A stretch of 64,000 bases of DNA from Pomphorhynchus laevis (GCA_012934845.2 WNNJ02001949.1:208944-272943), one strand, 5' to 3'. Counted from the stretch's first letter, positions 23,501 through 36,465 are shown. Numbers and translations are program-made. The notes: a model not told the origin generated them from the sequence alone.

Positions 23501-24196
23501 TGAATTCGAATATATTCGACTTTACCAAGACTAGTTACACATTTATTGTCGTAACCAATTTCTGTTAGTCAATATTATTTCTATGGCCTCAATAGCCTTC
23601 TAATTATCCATAGAAGTATAGAGTGATTCGATATTATAAAGTACCAATTATGAATGTCGATTTCATATTTTTCAATACATAATATGCCAAATAAATAATT
23701 CTGTAAATGATCCCATATACAGAATATAAACTGTAGATTTTGAATACATTCATTTATATAACTCGATTCAATACTGCTTACACAAATAATAAATGTACTT
23801 TTTTACCGGTTCAAATAGTTATATACCTCTTAAGTTTAAGAGGTTCTAATAGCTTTACATACAATGATTCAATACTGGAGTTCAAATAACTAAATATATA
23901 CATTGAAGACAAGTAGCTGCTTTTAAATATATACACGGAAGACTCGTAGCTACGTGTTTCCGAGTCGATGCTATAAATACAGCACGACACGCGATGTCTT
24001 TTCGAATGGCAGCGAAAGACAGGAGAGAGAATATTACAAGAAAAAACTGCTATATATAATATATAATATATATTAAAGTTTTAGCAGTAAATTTATATTT
24101 TACTTCCGGTTGGGATCACTCTAAGACCAAAATGTATATTTATGAATCAGAATTTATATCTACCAACAAATAGTTGGTAGATATCAGAAATTCTGA

Positions 24197-24198
<2 letters not shown>

Positions 24199-24283
<85 letters not shown>
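24199..24283. repeat. (TA)n microsatellite
   Basis: An uninterrupted TA run of about 85 bases. Confidence 0.98.
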
Positions 24284-24287
<4 letters not shown>

Positions 24288-25229
24288 ATCAAAATCATTA
24301 GAATGATTTGTGAACCGTTGCATTATATATAATCTATTTAATTTTGTAGTAAAAAAAAACTAAATTTGATTCACGCGAGATTAGATTTGTCAATATCTAA
24401 TTGATCACAAAAATGTGATCAATTAGATCAATCATAATGTCGTAAAACGTTAATTGCTAGAACATTTCAACTTGAACATTTTTAATTGATAGAACATCTT
24501 TTAAGTTGTTATATACACACGAAATTAAAAATGTTATTTTTTTCTTATTTTAAGTTATTATCAGTTAACACTTAGATTAATTTAGAAATGCTCTTAATCC
24601 GTCGTTTGGTGGAATAATTCGATGACGTGATTTTTCTACGATACAACTAATTGATTAATGATTACTTACGTTATCACCTTATTTAGTATCAATTGATTTT
24701 GTTCAATAGTTTACGAAGACATTAAAAACAGTACATTACAATGTAGAAATTCTATATTTTATTTAAAAATGATATGTTGTTAAAGTAATTTTATTTGATA
24801 AAGTAAAAGCGATCTTTCTTTTATTAGATCATATCTTTATTTCTAAAACATTTTACATTTTAATTTGTATTCATTTTCCCTTTTTCACTTACTGTCATTT
24901 TGTGATTTGCAAAGTAATTCTGTGATTTTTAAATACAAATCATTTGGTTATGATTTCTGCGGATTCGGTTCTTCTCAGTCCAAAATCACAAGTTCAAATT
25001 ATCAATTCAAAATGTCTCGTTGTAAATAGTTTATTATCACATAAAGTAGTGAACACATTCACTAAAGAATTAAATATTCATAATTTATTTTATAATTGTT
25101 TCAAATTATTTAAAATATTGACTCTACATTCCCGTCTGTGTTAAAAGTATCACCATAAAATACTTTTATGAGAAAATCGTTTTAAATTTTGAATTAAAGA
25201 TTATTTAATCAAAAATACTCGTTTATCAC
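24284..25229. other. AT-rich intergenic sequence
   Basis: No gene supported. Contains a short inverted pair ATTTGTCAATATCTAATTGA / TGATCAATTAGAT near 24390-24430. Confidence 0.5.
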
Positions 25230-25485
25230 AATTTCCCCTACCTTTCATTGCACATCAACAAATTCAATCCTCGACATTTTACTGCTTCACTCGAGGTGGC
25301 TGTTAAAACCCCTCTGCACGGAGCAGTCGCGCCAGCAATTGTCCACCTCTCATGACCTAATTCTTTGGAGAATTGAGGAAGATATGTTGCTTCGCAGAAG
25401 GTTTCACTTTGATCCTATCAGAGTGGCCTTCTTTCAGGCGGCTATCCAACTCTTTCCCCTAATAGGAAATGTGAGTCTGACCTAA

Positions 25486-27168
25486 TTTAATACCTACCTC
25501 TTTTCGCAAGCTACCGCGATTCTATCGACTACCTATAAAGGTCGTATATACAATCCCACTCCGACGAAACTCAAGGTCCTAGCAAAATTATTGAACCTCC
25601 CTAATCTCTCTGCTTCCGCCAAACAAGCCCTCTCGAATGAATACTGGAGCACTAGATACAGGTTCCAGCTGAGTAAGGATAGGACGAGTATCGCTCGCCT
25701 TAATCCTTCTCAGTCTTCCTTTTGGAAGATTTTCAAGGAGAAATTTGTTTGCTGGAAGGATAGAGCATTGAGTTGGATAGGGAATGTAGGCCTTGAAAAA
25801 GTTTTGGAGGAGTCACTAGCCCTACACAACTATGGAGCCACTCAATCACCTCAACCAATCCCGCCTTGGTGTAACTTCAGGAGTAGGGATCTATCTGTTA
25901 CGGATATTCTTAACTCCTGGGGTCCACTCCCGGGCACCTCCAAATCCGTCGTTCCACTTTCTTCTCGGGTCTGTCAGCTTTTGACAGCTGATCAGAGAAG
26001 AGAGGTGGCCGTAACAATGCTTTTAGCCTCCCCATCCGATGTAGCAGGCATCAATATTAGTAAGTGCGTTTTAATCCCTAAGAAAAAATCCTGCTCATGT
26101 CCTAAAGACCTGCGACCCATTTCGATTCAAAATTCCCTCGTGTCAATTTACGAAAAAGCGCTTGCGCGTAAAATCCGCGACCATCTGAGTAGGCGTAATT
26201 TGATCCCTCCAGGTTTTGAATGGTTCGTCAAAGGTCGCTCGGTCCATTCAGCAGCAGTTTGTCGGGAGAATAGCCATTGCCTAGTTGTGGCTTTTTTCCT
26301 TGACTTTTCTGCTGCATTTGACCGCATCTCTATTCCTTTTGTGATCTCTTCTCTCAGGTCCCTCGGGTTGCCTGCGAGAATTGTGAACAGAGTGGAGATC
26401 CTGTTGTTTACCAAGCGATTTTACTATGAAGACGACCCTGATGCGCGTCAGTTCTACCCTATTACGGGTGTACCTCAAGGATCCCCACTTTCTCCTATAT
26501 TATATCTTGCTGCCTCTATTAAACTATTCAAAATATTTAAACGCGAACAACGTCTTGTGGTGTACGCTGATGACACCACAGCCCTGTTCACTGGACACAG
26601 GTGTAAAGACGTAGTCTCTGACATCAACCGTTTCTTTTTAAGATTAAAAGATCAGTTACCCATATCCAATCTTATTTTAAACTCAGCTAAATCGCAGGTG
26701 GTCGTCTTTCATGGCACACCTGCTACAAAGCAAAAACTTAATAGATTAGCACTCTCTGCGCTCTCCACCATATTTGCCTCTGAACCATTTCCCACCTTCA
26801 CAAGTCGAGTAAAATACCTGGGGTTCACCGTTACGGTGAACTGGTCGGCGAAAGCTGACCTGGATAGACTCAAACGTATCCTGAAGAAAGCTAGGTGGGC
26901 CCTGAAACGGGCTCAGCATCAGTCATTGAAAGGGAAAGCCCAAGTGCGCCTTTCGGGCACTTGGGCTATCTCGGGATTAGTCTTCTTCTCAAGAGGACGT
27001 CCCCCAGAGCAAAGGCTAAGGTTTCTTAAGCTCCTCGTCTCTCGTTTACCAAGCATAGTCCGCGCCGATTGGATTCTTCGGGGGGTGAAAGACCCCGGGT
27101 GGTTCAGTCGGAAGGCGGCGTGTTGGATCGGTTGGGGGGCTCAGATCCCCCTGGACCTGAGGCCATGA
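25486..27168 (+). pseudogene. LINE copy A reverse transcriptase ORF (5'-truncated)
   Basis: Open for 560 codons after a stop at 25483-25485. RT landmarks: RPISIQNSLVSIYEKALARK, FLDFSAAFDRI (motif A), GVPQGSPLSPILYLAA (motif B), LVVYADDTTALF (motif C), then a lysine/arginine-rich thumb and a final LDLRP. This is the longest intact RT of the family here, but the N-terminal endonuclease is absent, so the copy cannot act by itself. No RNase H or C-terminal zinc knuckle seen. Clade uncertain within the CR1/Jockey/I-type APE LINEs. Confidence 0.85.
26938..26970 (+). other. Hairpin within LINE coding sequence
   Basis: GCCCAAGTGC and GCACTTGGGC flank a short loop. The same place in copies B and C (near 27866-27894 and 34979-35009) keeps the pairing with base changes on both sides, hinting at a constrained RNA or DNA stem in the family. 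Confidence 0.45.
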
Positions 27169-27304
27169 AAGAGAAAGGGAAGATGAAAAAAAACGAAGGA
27201 AAATTTGGTTATTTTTTATCTAAGTTGGTTATGACCTACCTTTTTTTATTCTTGCATGCTATATTTTGGTGTATTTGATAAAGTCTTTATTTATTTATTT
27301 ATTT

Positions 27305-27532
27305 ATTAGATTTAAACCTAGATTCTTTCATAGGTTTGAGTAACGCCTTACCAACTAGTATAACATTCAGTTACATCTGCAAATTTATTAATATATGAAA
27401 TCAACTTTGTCATGAATTTCAGATATAGCCTTCACGAGATGGCACCAATGACATATATTTTATTATATTGATGTGAATCATAAGATTCACATTTTACTCA
27501 TTTGAATTGACGCTAATGGTGATAGTATTTGT
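27305..27532. repeat. Dispersed repeat that received LINE B
   Basis: Matches the pieces at 18951-19060 and 19231-19383. Its sequence is interrupted after TGATAGTATTTGT by LINE B and resumes at 31380 with a duplicate of that 13-mer. Confidence 0.8.
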
Positions 27533-27659
27533 AAGTAAGTAAGTAAGGGTTTTATTAATAACTATATAACTGATAAAAACTTAAGAAACAAAAACATGCA
27601 AAAGACAACTTAAAATAGAAACTGTTCACGACGTGTATTTTGAAATCTTCAACTTATAT

Positions 27660-30121
27660 TCACGGCCTCAGGTCCATAGGGATCTGAGCCCTTCGGCCGC
27701 ACCAGCGCGCCGCCCTCTGACTGAACCATTCGGGGTCTCTCACACACCTAAGAGTCCAGTCAAGGCGGACTATGGTTGGTAATCTCGAGATGAGGAGCTT
27801 GAGAAACCTTTGTCTTTGTTCTGGGAAACGTCCTCGTGAGAAGAAGACTAATCCCGAGATAGCCCAAGTACCCCAGAGGCGCACTTGGGTTATCCCATTC
27901 AATGACAGATGCTGGGCCCGTTTCAGAGCCCACCTAGCTTTCTTCAGGATACGTTTAAGTCTATCCAGGTCAGCTTTCGCCGACCAATTCACCGTAACGG
28001 TGAACCCCAGATATTTTACTCGACTCGTGAAGATGGGGAGTGGTTGATGCTGCAAAATGGAGGAGAGTGTAGAGAGTGCTAGTCTCTTAAGTTTCTTTTT
28101 GGTGGCAGGAACGCCATTAAAGACAACCACCTGTGATTTAGAGGAGTTTAAAATAAGATTGGATGGGGGCAACTGATCTTTTAATCTTAAAAAGAAACGG
28201 CTGATGTCAGAGATTACATCTTTGCACCTGCGTCCAGAGAACAAGGCTGTGGTATCATCAGCATATACCACTAGATGTTGATCACGTTTAAAATTCTTGA
28301 ATAATACAATGGATGCAGCAAGATATAAGATAGGAGAAAGTGGGGATCCTTGAGGTACACCTGTAATAGGGTAGAACTGACGCGCATCAGGGTCGTCTTC
28401 ATAGTAGAACCGCTTGGTGTACAACAATATCTCCACCCTGTTAACAATTCTCGCAGGCAACCCGAGGGACCTGAGAGAGGAGATAACGAAGGGAATGGAG
28501 ATCCGGTCAAATGCAGCTGAAAAATCAAGAAAAACAGCCACAGCAAGCTGATGACTATTATCCTGACAAAACTGATGCACTTCACCAATTGCTGAATGGA
28601 CCGAGCGCCCTTTGACAAACCCATGAAAACTCGGTGGGATCAAATTACGCCTACATAAATGAACGCGGATTCTACGCGCAAGCGCTTTCTCGTAGATGGA
28701 TATGAGGGCGTTTTGAATCGAGATGGGCCGCAGATCTTTAGGACAAGTGATTAATCTCTTTTTAGGTAAAAAAAAACTCGACGGCTGATGTTGATTTCCG
28801 CTATGTCAGACGGGGAGGCTAATAGCATTGTGATGGCGACCTCCTTTCTCTGACTGTATGTCAAAAGCTGACAGACACGAGTGGTGAGTGGCGCGTGGGA
28901 TTTGGAGGTGCCCGGGAGTGGTCCCCAGGAGTTAAGGATATCTGTAACAGATAAGTCCCTACTCCTGAAGTCACACCAAGGCGGGATTGGTTGGGGAGAA
29001 TGAGTGGCTCCATAATTATGTAAGGAAAGTGACTCCTCTAAAACTTTGTCAAGGCCTATGCTACCAATCCAAACCAAGGCTCTATCCTTCCAGCAAACAA
29101 ACTTCTCCTTCTTGAATATCTTCCAGAAGGAAGCCTGATAAGGGTTTTGGTGAGCAATGCTTGCCCTATCCCTGCTCAGCTGGAGCCTATATCTAGAGCT
29201 CCAATATTCATTCGAGAGGATATGTCTGGCGGAAACAGAGAGATTGGGAAGGTGCAACATTTTAGCTAGGACCTTGAGCTTTGTTGGAGTAGGATTGTAT
29301 ATTCGACCTTTATAGGTAGTCGAAAGGATCGCGGTAGCTTGCGATGAGAGGTAGGAATTAAATTCGGTCAAACTCTCAATTCCAATTCTGGGGAAGAGTT
29401 GGATAGCTGCCTGAAAGAAGGCCACTCTAATAGGATCAAAGTGAAACCTTCTTCTAAGCAACGTATCGTCCTCTAGCCGCCAGCGAATTAGGTCATGAGA
29501 GGTGGTCTGTTGTTGACGCGACTGCTCGGTGCAAATGGGTTTCAACAACCACATCTTATGTAGCAGTAATATGTCGAGGAGAGAATTTGTTGTAGAGCAA
29601 TGAAAGGTGGGGAAGGTGGTTTATGAATAAGATAGTCGATCCTTGCTCTGCGGAGTGCTGCATTAATCCAACGACCAGTTCTGTCGTTGAAGTCACCAAG
29701 TAACATGTCATAACCGCTCCCCAATATTTGATCCAGGAGGTCACGGTTCTTGTGAATTTCTCCTGGCCGAATATAGACATTGGCTATGCTTATACGCTTA
29801 CCGTTCTTACAAAGTGATATAGCTAAACAAGATAGGGCTGGACAAGAGTAGTTTAATAGGAGGGATGATCTTAAGGAGCTTTTTACTAGGGTTAAAAGAC
29901 CTTGTGATGAAGAGGAGTGAGGGGGGGGTTATGTAAGGAGTAAAGTGGGTGTATATGTGCTTAGGGATAAATCGAGTAATATCCTGGGGGAGACGGATAG
30001 ACCGCGTCTCCTGAAGGACTATAACATCTGCATCTCTACCAGATAGAAGGCTAAGGGCGGAAGCACCTCCCGAATTCCACTGAAGGATATTCAGTGAAAA
30101 AGGTCCTTGATTACTTCCCAT
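27660..30121 (-). pseudogene. LINE copy B ORF2 (APE endonuclease and reverse transcriptase), broken
   Basis: Starts MGSNQGPFSLNILQWNSGG at 30121, the usual start of an APE endonuclease; LLGDFNDRTGRW follows near 29690. The RT spans 29554-27660 with RPISI, FLDFSAAFDRI, GVPQGSPLSP and LVVYADDTTALF, ending in LRP at 27660. About four frame or stop breaks separate the blocks (near 29810, 29550-29725, 28750 and 28640). Length of about 820 codons fits an APE-type ORF2 without RNase H. Confidence 0.85.
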
Positions 30122-30155
30122 TGCGTAAGTGTTACCGAAGTGGGACGCCCTCCAC

Positions 30156-31360
30156 CTAGTCGCAACTAGAGGCGGAAAGGTCGCCTTTACCGCTTCCCGT
30201 CACGACAAATGGAGTCGCTTGCCCACGGGCGATATCTTCATTTCCCTCGTTAGCCATAGCCCAGATCGAATCCTTCCGAGCAAGCTTTAGAGCGGCTATG
30301 CTTAGCGCTGACCCGTTTCGTTTCTTAGATTTTGGTGGCTTCTTAATATTGTTGGTCTTCCCAGAAGGAGGAGAACGGAAGGATTCCGCTAATTGACCCA
30401 CCAATTTTTGGACCAATTTTTCAAGTTGAATCATTGATGCCTGATGCTGCATTTCAATAAGTTTAAGAATTTCTGTGTCCGGCATCCTGTCGTCATTCTT
30501 GTTAGACGAGACAGCTTCCACGAAGCTAGTCGATTTGCTGTTCTACCCCTGTGTCTCTTTTGGTACGCCTTAAAGATTTTACATTTTTTTGACCATGCGG
30601 GGTGCTCACCACCGCAGTTTGCGCAAAATGGCTTACTTTCGCACTTCTCAGGATGTATAGCAGTTGTACCACACACGCCGCACTTATGTGGTAAAGAACA
30701 TCCAGTGGACCAATGCCCCCACTGATGACAATTGTTGCAGTGAGGGTACGTTAGTGAGTCGGTTTCGATTATTGAAAATCTCAAATTATACCCCATAAAA
30801 GGATTGCATGTTGAAATCGATAGTTTTAGAGCTTCATCAACCGGTGCATTGCAGAACGCCACGGGAATGGGGAAGCCTTTAATCCCTTTTATAAAGCGCA
30901 CGTTAGAGATTTTGTAATCAGTTTCTAGGGCTGATATATCTTCTTCTGAAATGTATGTGGGCATATTATTTATCTTTATTGTTGCCAGGATTGGTTTGGA
31001 AGCAATTATACCTTGTTCCGAATGCTCTTTTTTAAAGTAGTCGACGTACGACATTGCGAGATCAGGAGTGCAGAATGAGATTTTAATCTCAGATTCATAA
31101 TATTTAATCGCATTGAACAATATCCTTTTTTTAAATCGATGAGCAAAGCCTCTTATAAAAACATTGAACATGTTCTGCCTTTCCAGAGGCACCAAAAGTC
31201 TGATAATCACCAGGTTGGATAATTTTGGTACCGGGGGAAGTTCACCCTCCGGAATATATTCAAGAGAACCTAAATCTCCACTTACCTCGTTTATTGCATT
31301 GGCAGGAAAATTAGTTTTCATTGAGTTCTTTGAACGCTCCGACATGCTAAATTTACTCAT
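30156..31360 (-). pseudogene. LINE copy B ORF1 (nucleic-acid-binding, CCHC zinc knuckles)
   Basis: Starts MSKFSMSERSKN at 31360. An RRM-like/basic middle part precedes three cysteine knuckles: CNNCHQWGHWSTGC, CGVCGTTAIHPEKC and CANCGGEHPAWSKKC, the pattern of ORF1 proteins in Jockey/I-type LINEs, which bind element RNA. The frame shifts once near 30440-30520; the continuing frame (to 30156) encodes a coiled-coil-like segment (LIEMQHQASMIQLEKLVQKL) and a basic tail. Ends 35 bases before the ORF2 ATG. Confidence 0.85.
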
Positions 31361-31392
31361 TTTTTGAAACTGCTTTTTTTGATAGTATTTGT

Positions 31393-31439
31393 GAATACTT
31401 CTTTATTCGTTAGCTATTTGCTACGTCAAATAGCTAAAT
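31393..31439. repeat. Remainder of the dispersed repeat between LINE B and LINE C
   Basis: GAATACTTCTTTATTC continues the interrupted repeat (compare GGATACTTTCTACTA near 19067). It contains a short TTAGCTATTTGC/CAAATAGCTAA inverted pair. LINE C begins just downstream, so B and C lie head to head with almost no spacer. Confidence 0.55.
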
Positions 31440-31490
31440 TTGCTACGTCAATTTTCAATTAGAGCAAACGCACTGTCATTCCCACACCAC

Positions 31491-32621
31491 ATGGAAAGCA
31501 ATATTTATTCAATTTACAACGAAAAACCTTCCGGATCGCAACTAAATAAGGTGAATGTCGGTATTAATTATCACAGCCCAAAAATAAATGATGTTTTTGT
31601 TCCTTCTAATAATGGAGAATTACTTCCCCCAATCCCCAAACTTGTTTATCTGGGGATTATCAAAATAATAAAGCGTTTAGGGAGGCACATGTTATACAAC
31701 ACTTTCCTTAGAGAATTTGCCTATAAAATGAACAACAGGATAATTTACAACTCTGTTTGATGTAACAACAATGGTATTAAGATGTCGTTTTCATCCCAGG
31801 ATCTCCTGGAGAGCTATGAGAGTTTTTTAAAGCAAACATTAAAGATTAGGGCACATTCGAGTGCAAACCCATCCAAGCATCCTTGAAAAAAGCCAATCTT
31901 CCGGCTCACTTGGATGATGAGGATATTGAGATACTAAAATACTTATGAAATTACTAACTTCCGCCCCAGATAGGAAAAAACGGCTTCCCGTTAAGAATTG
32001 GTTTTTGTTCAGCGGCGATGGGACATGCTGAGTTATGGGAAAAGACGACATGTAATCCTTTCATGAATTTTCACCCAAAATTCAAAATTGTCGGCAGTGA
32101 AGAATTCACTTATCCTTACTGTAGTCGGTGCCATAAGTAGGGGCACTGGGCTTTCAGCTGCTCCATACCGACTACATGTGGGGTGTGTAGCTCCTCTTCT
32201 TGCTCGGCTGCAGCGAGCGGCAGCAAATGTACGCCTTCAATCCTGCTCGAAATGTGGGGGGAGCCACCCAGCCTGGAGTAAAATATGTGTCTTCTTTAAT
32301 AAGTACAGTAGTTTGTTTCGATCTTCTGCTGCGAAAAAACCTGAATCTTATTCTGATGCCGCGACATCGGCTCTCTTGAATGCCTGTAGAGGTATGTCTG
32401 ACCAAGAACTACTTCATGATATGGACCTCAGATCGGCAGAGTCCAGAAAACAAACAGAGGAGTTGGTGAAATCTTTAATTTCTTCTCTACTAACGTCGCC
32501 GACAGTGCCAGCAAACTCGGTGATTCCTCGTTCGTCGGAAATTCCAGCTTCGAAAAAGAGGGGGCTTCGGCCCATGCCGTTCCTCCTTAAAGATCGGCAA
32601 AATGCTGAAGGACAAGATTAA
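31491..32621 (+). pseudogene. LINE copy C ORF1, broken
   Basis: MESNIYSIYNEKPSG, then LPPIPKLVYLGIIKI matches the LPPVPKLSNLVIIRL block of copy B; the knuckle region survives as CSKCGGSHPAWSKIC near 32255. Several frameshifts divide it. The C-terminal part (ELLHDMDLRSAESRKQTEE) is again coiled-coil-like. Confidence 0.8.
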
Positions 32622-32757
32622 AGGCGCCTCAAAGAGAAATGGAGATATTCCCCGGGGGCAAGTACCCACTCTGGGTGGCTTTATTTGAGGAGGGGCAACC
32701 CTCCCACCTCTAGCTATGTCTAGGGTGAGGCAATCCCCTTCCAGCTAAACTAACACA

Positions 32758-35212
32758 ATGCAAAGCAATCAAGAGCCCTTTTCACTGAATATCTTTCAGT
32801 GGAATTCGGGAGGTGCTTCTGCCCTTAGCCTTTTATCTGGTAGAGATGCAGATGTTATAGTCCTTCAGGAGAAGCGGTTTATCCGTATCCCCTAGGACAT
32901 TACTCGATTTATCCCTAAGCATATATCCACCCACTTCACTCCGTATATAACCCCTCCTCACTCCTCTTCTTCTCAAGGTCTTTTAACCTTAGTTAAATGC
33001 TCCTTAAGATCTTCCCTCCTTCTTAACTATTCTTGTCCAGCCCTATCTTGCTTAGTTATATCACTTCGTAAGAACGGTAAACGTATCAGCACAGCCAATA
33101 TTTATATACGGCCAGGAGAAATTTACAAGAACCGTGACCTCCTGGATCGTATATTAGGTAGTGGCTATGACATGTTACTTGGTGACTTCAACGACAGAAC
33201 TGGTCGTTGGATTAATGCAGCAAACCGCAGAGCCAGGAACGATTATCTTATTAAAAAAACCACTATCCCCCAAATTTCATTGCTCAACAACTAATTCACT
33301 TCTCGACATATTACTGCTACATAAGAAGTGGTTGTTGAAACCCATCTCTACTGAGCAGTCGCGCCAACAACAGACCACCTCTCATGACCTAATTCGTTTG
33401 CGGTTAGAGGAAGATACGTTGCTTAAGAGAAGGTTCCACTTTGATCCCATCAGGGTAGCCTTCTTTCAAGCAGCTATCCAACTCTTCCCCCGAATTGGAA
33501 ATGATAGTTTGACCGAATTTAATACCTACCTCTCTTCGTAAGCTACCGCGATGCTTTCGACTACCTATAAAGGTCGTATATACAATCCCACTCTAACAAA
33601 ACTCAAGGTCCTAGCTAAAATGCTACACCTTCCTAATCTCTCTGTTTCCGCCAGACAAGCCCTCTCGAATGAATACTGGAGCAATAGATATAGGTTCCAG
33701 CTGAGCAGGGATAAGGCAAGCATTTCTCGCCTTAGCCCTTCTCAGTCTTTCTTCTGGAAGATATTCAAGAATGAGAAGTCTGTCTGTTGGAGAGATGGAG
33801 CATTAGGTTGGATAGGTAGAATAGGCCTTGATAAAGTTTTGGAGGAGTCACTATCCCTACGCAATTATGGAGCCACTCAATCAACCCAACCAATCCTGCG
33901 TTGGTGTGACTTCAGAAGTAGGGACTTATCTGTTACAGATATCCTTAACTCCTGGGGGCCACTCCCGGGCAACTCCAGAACCCATGAGCCACTCTCCACT
34001 CGTGTGTCAGCTTTTGACAGCCAGTCAGAGGAAGGAAGTCGCCATAACAATGCTATTAGCCTCCCCATCCGACATTGCTAACATCAATAATAGCCATCGT
34101 GTATTTTTACCAAAAAAGAAGTTGATTACATATCCTACAGATCTGCGGCCTATTTTATTTCAAAGCTCTCTCATTCCCATTTACGAAAAAGCGCTTGCGC
34201 GTACAATCCGCAACCGTCTAAGTAGGCGAAATGTAATCCCACCAGGTTTTCATGGGTACGTAAAAGATCGCCCGGTATATTCAGCAATAGGTGATGTTCA
34301 ACAGTTTTGTCAAGATAACAGTCATCAGCTTGATGTGGCTGTCTTTCTTGACTTTTTATTTGACCGCATTTCCATTCTTTTGTTATCACTTCTCTCAGGT
34401 CCCTCGGGTTGCCTGTGAGAATTGTTAACAGGGTGAAAATATTGCTGTACACCAAGCGATTCTTCTATGAAGACGACCCAGATGCACGTCAGTTCTACCC
34501 TATTACAGGTGTGCCTCAAGGCTCCCCACTTTCTCCAATCTTGTATCTTGCTGCCTCCATTGAACTCTACAAAAAATTCAAATGCGATCAACATCTTGTG
34601 GTATACGCTGATGATACCACATCCCTGTTCTCTGGACGCAGGTGCAAAGATGTAGCTCTGACATCAGCCGTTTCTTTACAAGATTAAATGATCAGCTGCC
34701 CTTGTCCAACCTTTTTTTAAACTCCTTCAAATCGCAGGTGGTTGTTTTCCATGGCGCCCCTGCGACAAAGAAATAACTAGAGATTAGCACTCTCAGCTCT
34801 AACTTCCATCCTGACTAATTAACCACTCCCTACCTTCACAAGTCGAGTAAAATACCTGAGGTTCACGATTACAGTGAAATTCAGGTCAGCAAAAGCTGAC
34901 CTGAATAGACTAAAACGTATCCTTAAGAGAGCTAGATGGGCCCTGAAACGGGCCTAACATCTGTCATTGAAAGAGAAAACCCATGTACGCCTCTGGCGTA
35001 CTTGGGCTATCTCGGGATTAGTCTTCTTTTCAAGAGGACGTTCCCCAGAACAAAGACTAAGGTTCCTTAAGCTCCTCATATCTAGATTACCGAGCATCGT
35101 CCTTCTCGATTGGATTCTTCGGGGGTTGACAGACCCCGGGTGGTTCAGTCGGAGAGCGGCGTGTTGGATTGGCTGGGGGGGGCTCAGATCCCGTTGGACC
35201 TGAGGCCATAAC
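32758..35212 (+). pseudogene. LINE copy C ORF2, broken
   Basis: MQSNQEPFSLNIFQWNSGG at 32758 (endonuclease start), LLGDFNDRTGRW near 33175, RT blocks from 33551 with ITGVPQGSPLSPILYLAAS (34498) and LVVYADDTTSLFSG (34597). At least five frame or stop changes; motif A has lost several residues (VAVFLDFLFDRI). Ends at GPEA-type terminus near 35210. Confidence 0.85.
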
Positions 35213-35340
35213 AGATATGAAGACGAAAGAAATATTTACGACTGGGATGAACATTAACATTATTGTTTTAGCATGTTTCCTTTTAAATTAGCTATCTGTT
35301 GTCATTAATTAAGAAAATCTTTATTTATTTATTTAATTTT

Positions 35341-35548
35341 CCATTGCAGGAAAGTTGGAAATATATATTATTTAGGACAAGCCTGCGTCCTTACGGTTTT
35401 TCTTTATACAACAGATTTTTTATTAGTTGATATTAAGTTATGTTTTCAAAAGGTTGGTGATTTTTGAATTATATAAAAACAATAAACACAGCTTTTACTG
35501 TATGCCGAGACCTTCATTGAAATACTTTATTGATATGATATATAACCA
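35341..35548. other. Spacer after LINE C, nothing recognised
   Basis: AT-rich spacer between the LINE tail and the foldback; no feature seen. Confidence 0.5.
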
Positions 35549-35741
35549 ATACGAATGGATGTTCTTCACCGACACGAAGTCAAAGATATTTAAAACGCTT
35601 TGAAACGCCTTAAAACGCTTTAAACTTTTGTTCTGGAACAACAAGTTTAACAGCTTAAACACACAATTGAAAAAGTTTAAATAAACGAAACGTTTTAAAT
35701 ATCTTTGACTTCGTGCCGGTGAAGAACATCCATTCGTATTG
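35549..35741. mobile_element. Small foldback with 51-bp inverted arms and a hammerhead-like core
   Basis: Arms 35549-35600 and 35691-35741 (CAATACGAATGGATGTTC ... GAACATCCATTCGTATTG). The centre contains ATTGAAA-A-GTTTA-AA-TAAAC-GAAACG at about 35668-35698 (+), a hammerhead-like layout with a degenerate first core strand and a good stem II. Confidence 0.7.
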
Positions 35742-36465
35742 ATCATACAATATATAAGTAAATCTATTTATATGACTTATATAATATACAAACATATAGT
35801 ATAAAATATAATATATAATTCCTAATGAATAATACATAGTAGATAATAAATGCCAATTCATCTATCGAAAATAAGAGAAATTGTATTGGATACATCAATT
35901 GATAATCGAATAAAGTATCATCAAATTTACAAACGAATAAATTCATGTAATGATATGGGACGTGTTTTTGTGTCGCTGATTTTAGACTTCAAATTTTATT
36001 ATTTATTTTCGAGAGTTAATTACGTAGATAATTTTAGATATAAAAGGCAATAGCTAAAACTAAAACCTAGTTTATATTTCTGCTTTGATCGCTGATACAC
36101 ATATTTGCAGGGATATATAATTGTCTTGATGAATTAACATAATAATTAAAATTTATTTTGATAAATTATCTTATTATAATTTATTGATAATTATTTAATT
36201 TTATATTTTAATTATAATTAAATTATTAATAATTTATAATTAAAATTATTATTATTTCATTTAAATAGTAAATTAGAATTTGAGCAATAAAAAATACAAA
36301 AATAGCACAAGATTATCAAACAACGCAATTCGAAAAGAAACATTGACTACTGGTTGACAACTACTTGTTGATTACGACTTTCGTGGCAAAACAATTGCCT
36401 GCTTTTATTTCGAGAGCAAATTCCCACATTAAATTTATTCTTGATCATATTTCGATTTCTGTTTA

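Larger units (their letters stand above)
25230..27303 (+). mobile_element. APE-type LINE, copy A (5'-truncated)
   Basis: Aligns with copy C from about 33270 onward and ends in a (TTTA)n tail at 27287-27303. It abuts the dispersed repeat at 27305. Missing: ORF1 and the endonuclease. Same family as copies B and C. Confidence 0.9.
27533..31379 (-). mobile_element. APE-type LINE, copy B, full length (3.85 kb)
   Basis: Bounded by a perfect 13-bp target duplication TGATAGTATTTGT (27520-27532 and 31380-31392). Reading on the minus strand: a 19-base leader, ORF1 (31360 to about 30156), ORF2 (30121 to 27660), a short 3' region and a (TTAC)n tail at 27533-27546. The full 5' end and exact duplication show a complete insertion by target-primed reverse transcription. 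Several frame breaks in ORF2 mean it is now dead. Confidence 0.9.
31440..35340 (+). mobile_element. APE-type LINE, copy C, near full length, decayed
   Basis: Same family as B, opposite strand. ORF1 begins at the ATG 31491, ORF2 at 32758, and the tail is a (TTTA)n run at 35318-35338. More decayed than B. The exact 5' end is uncertain (31440-31490) and no target duplication was identified. Confidence 0.85.
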
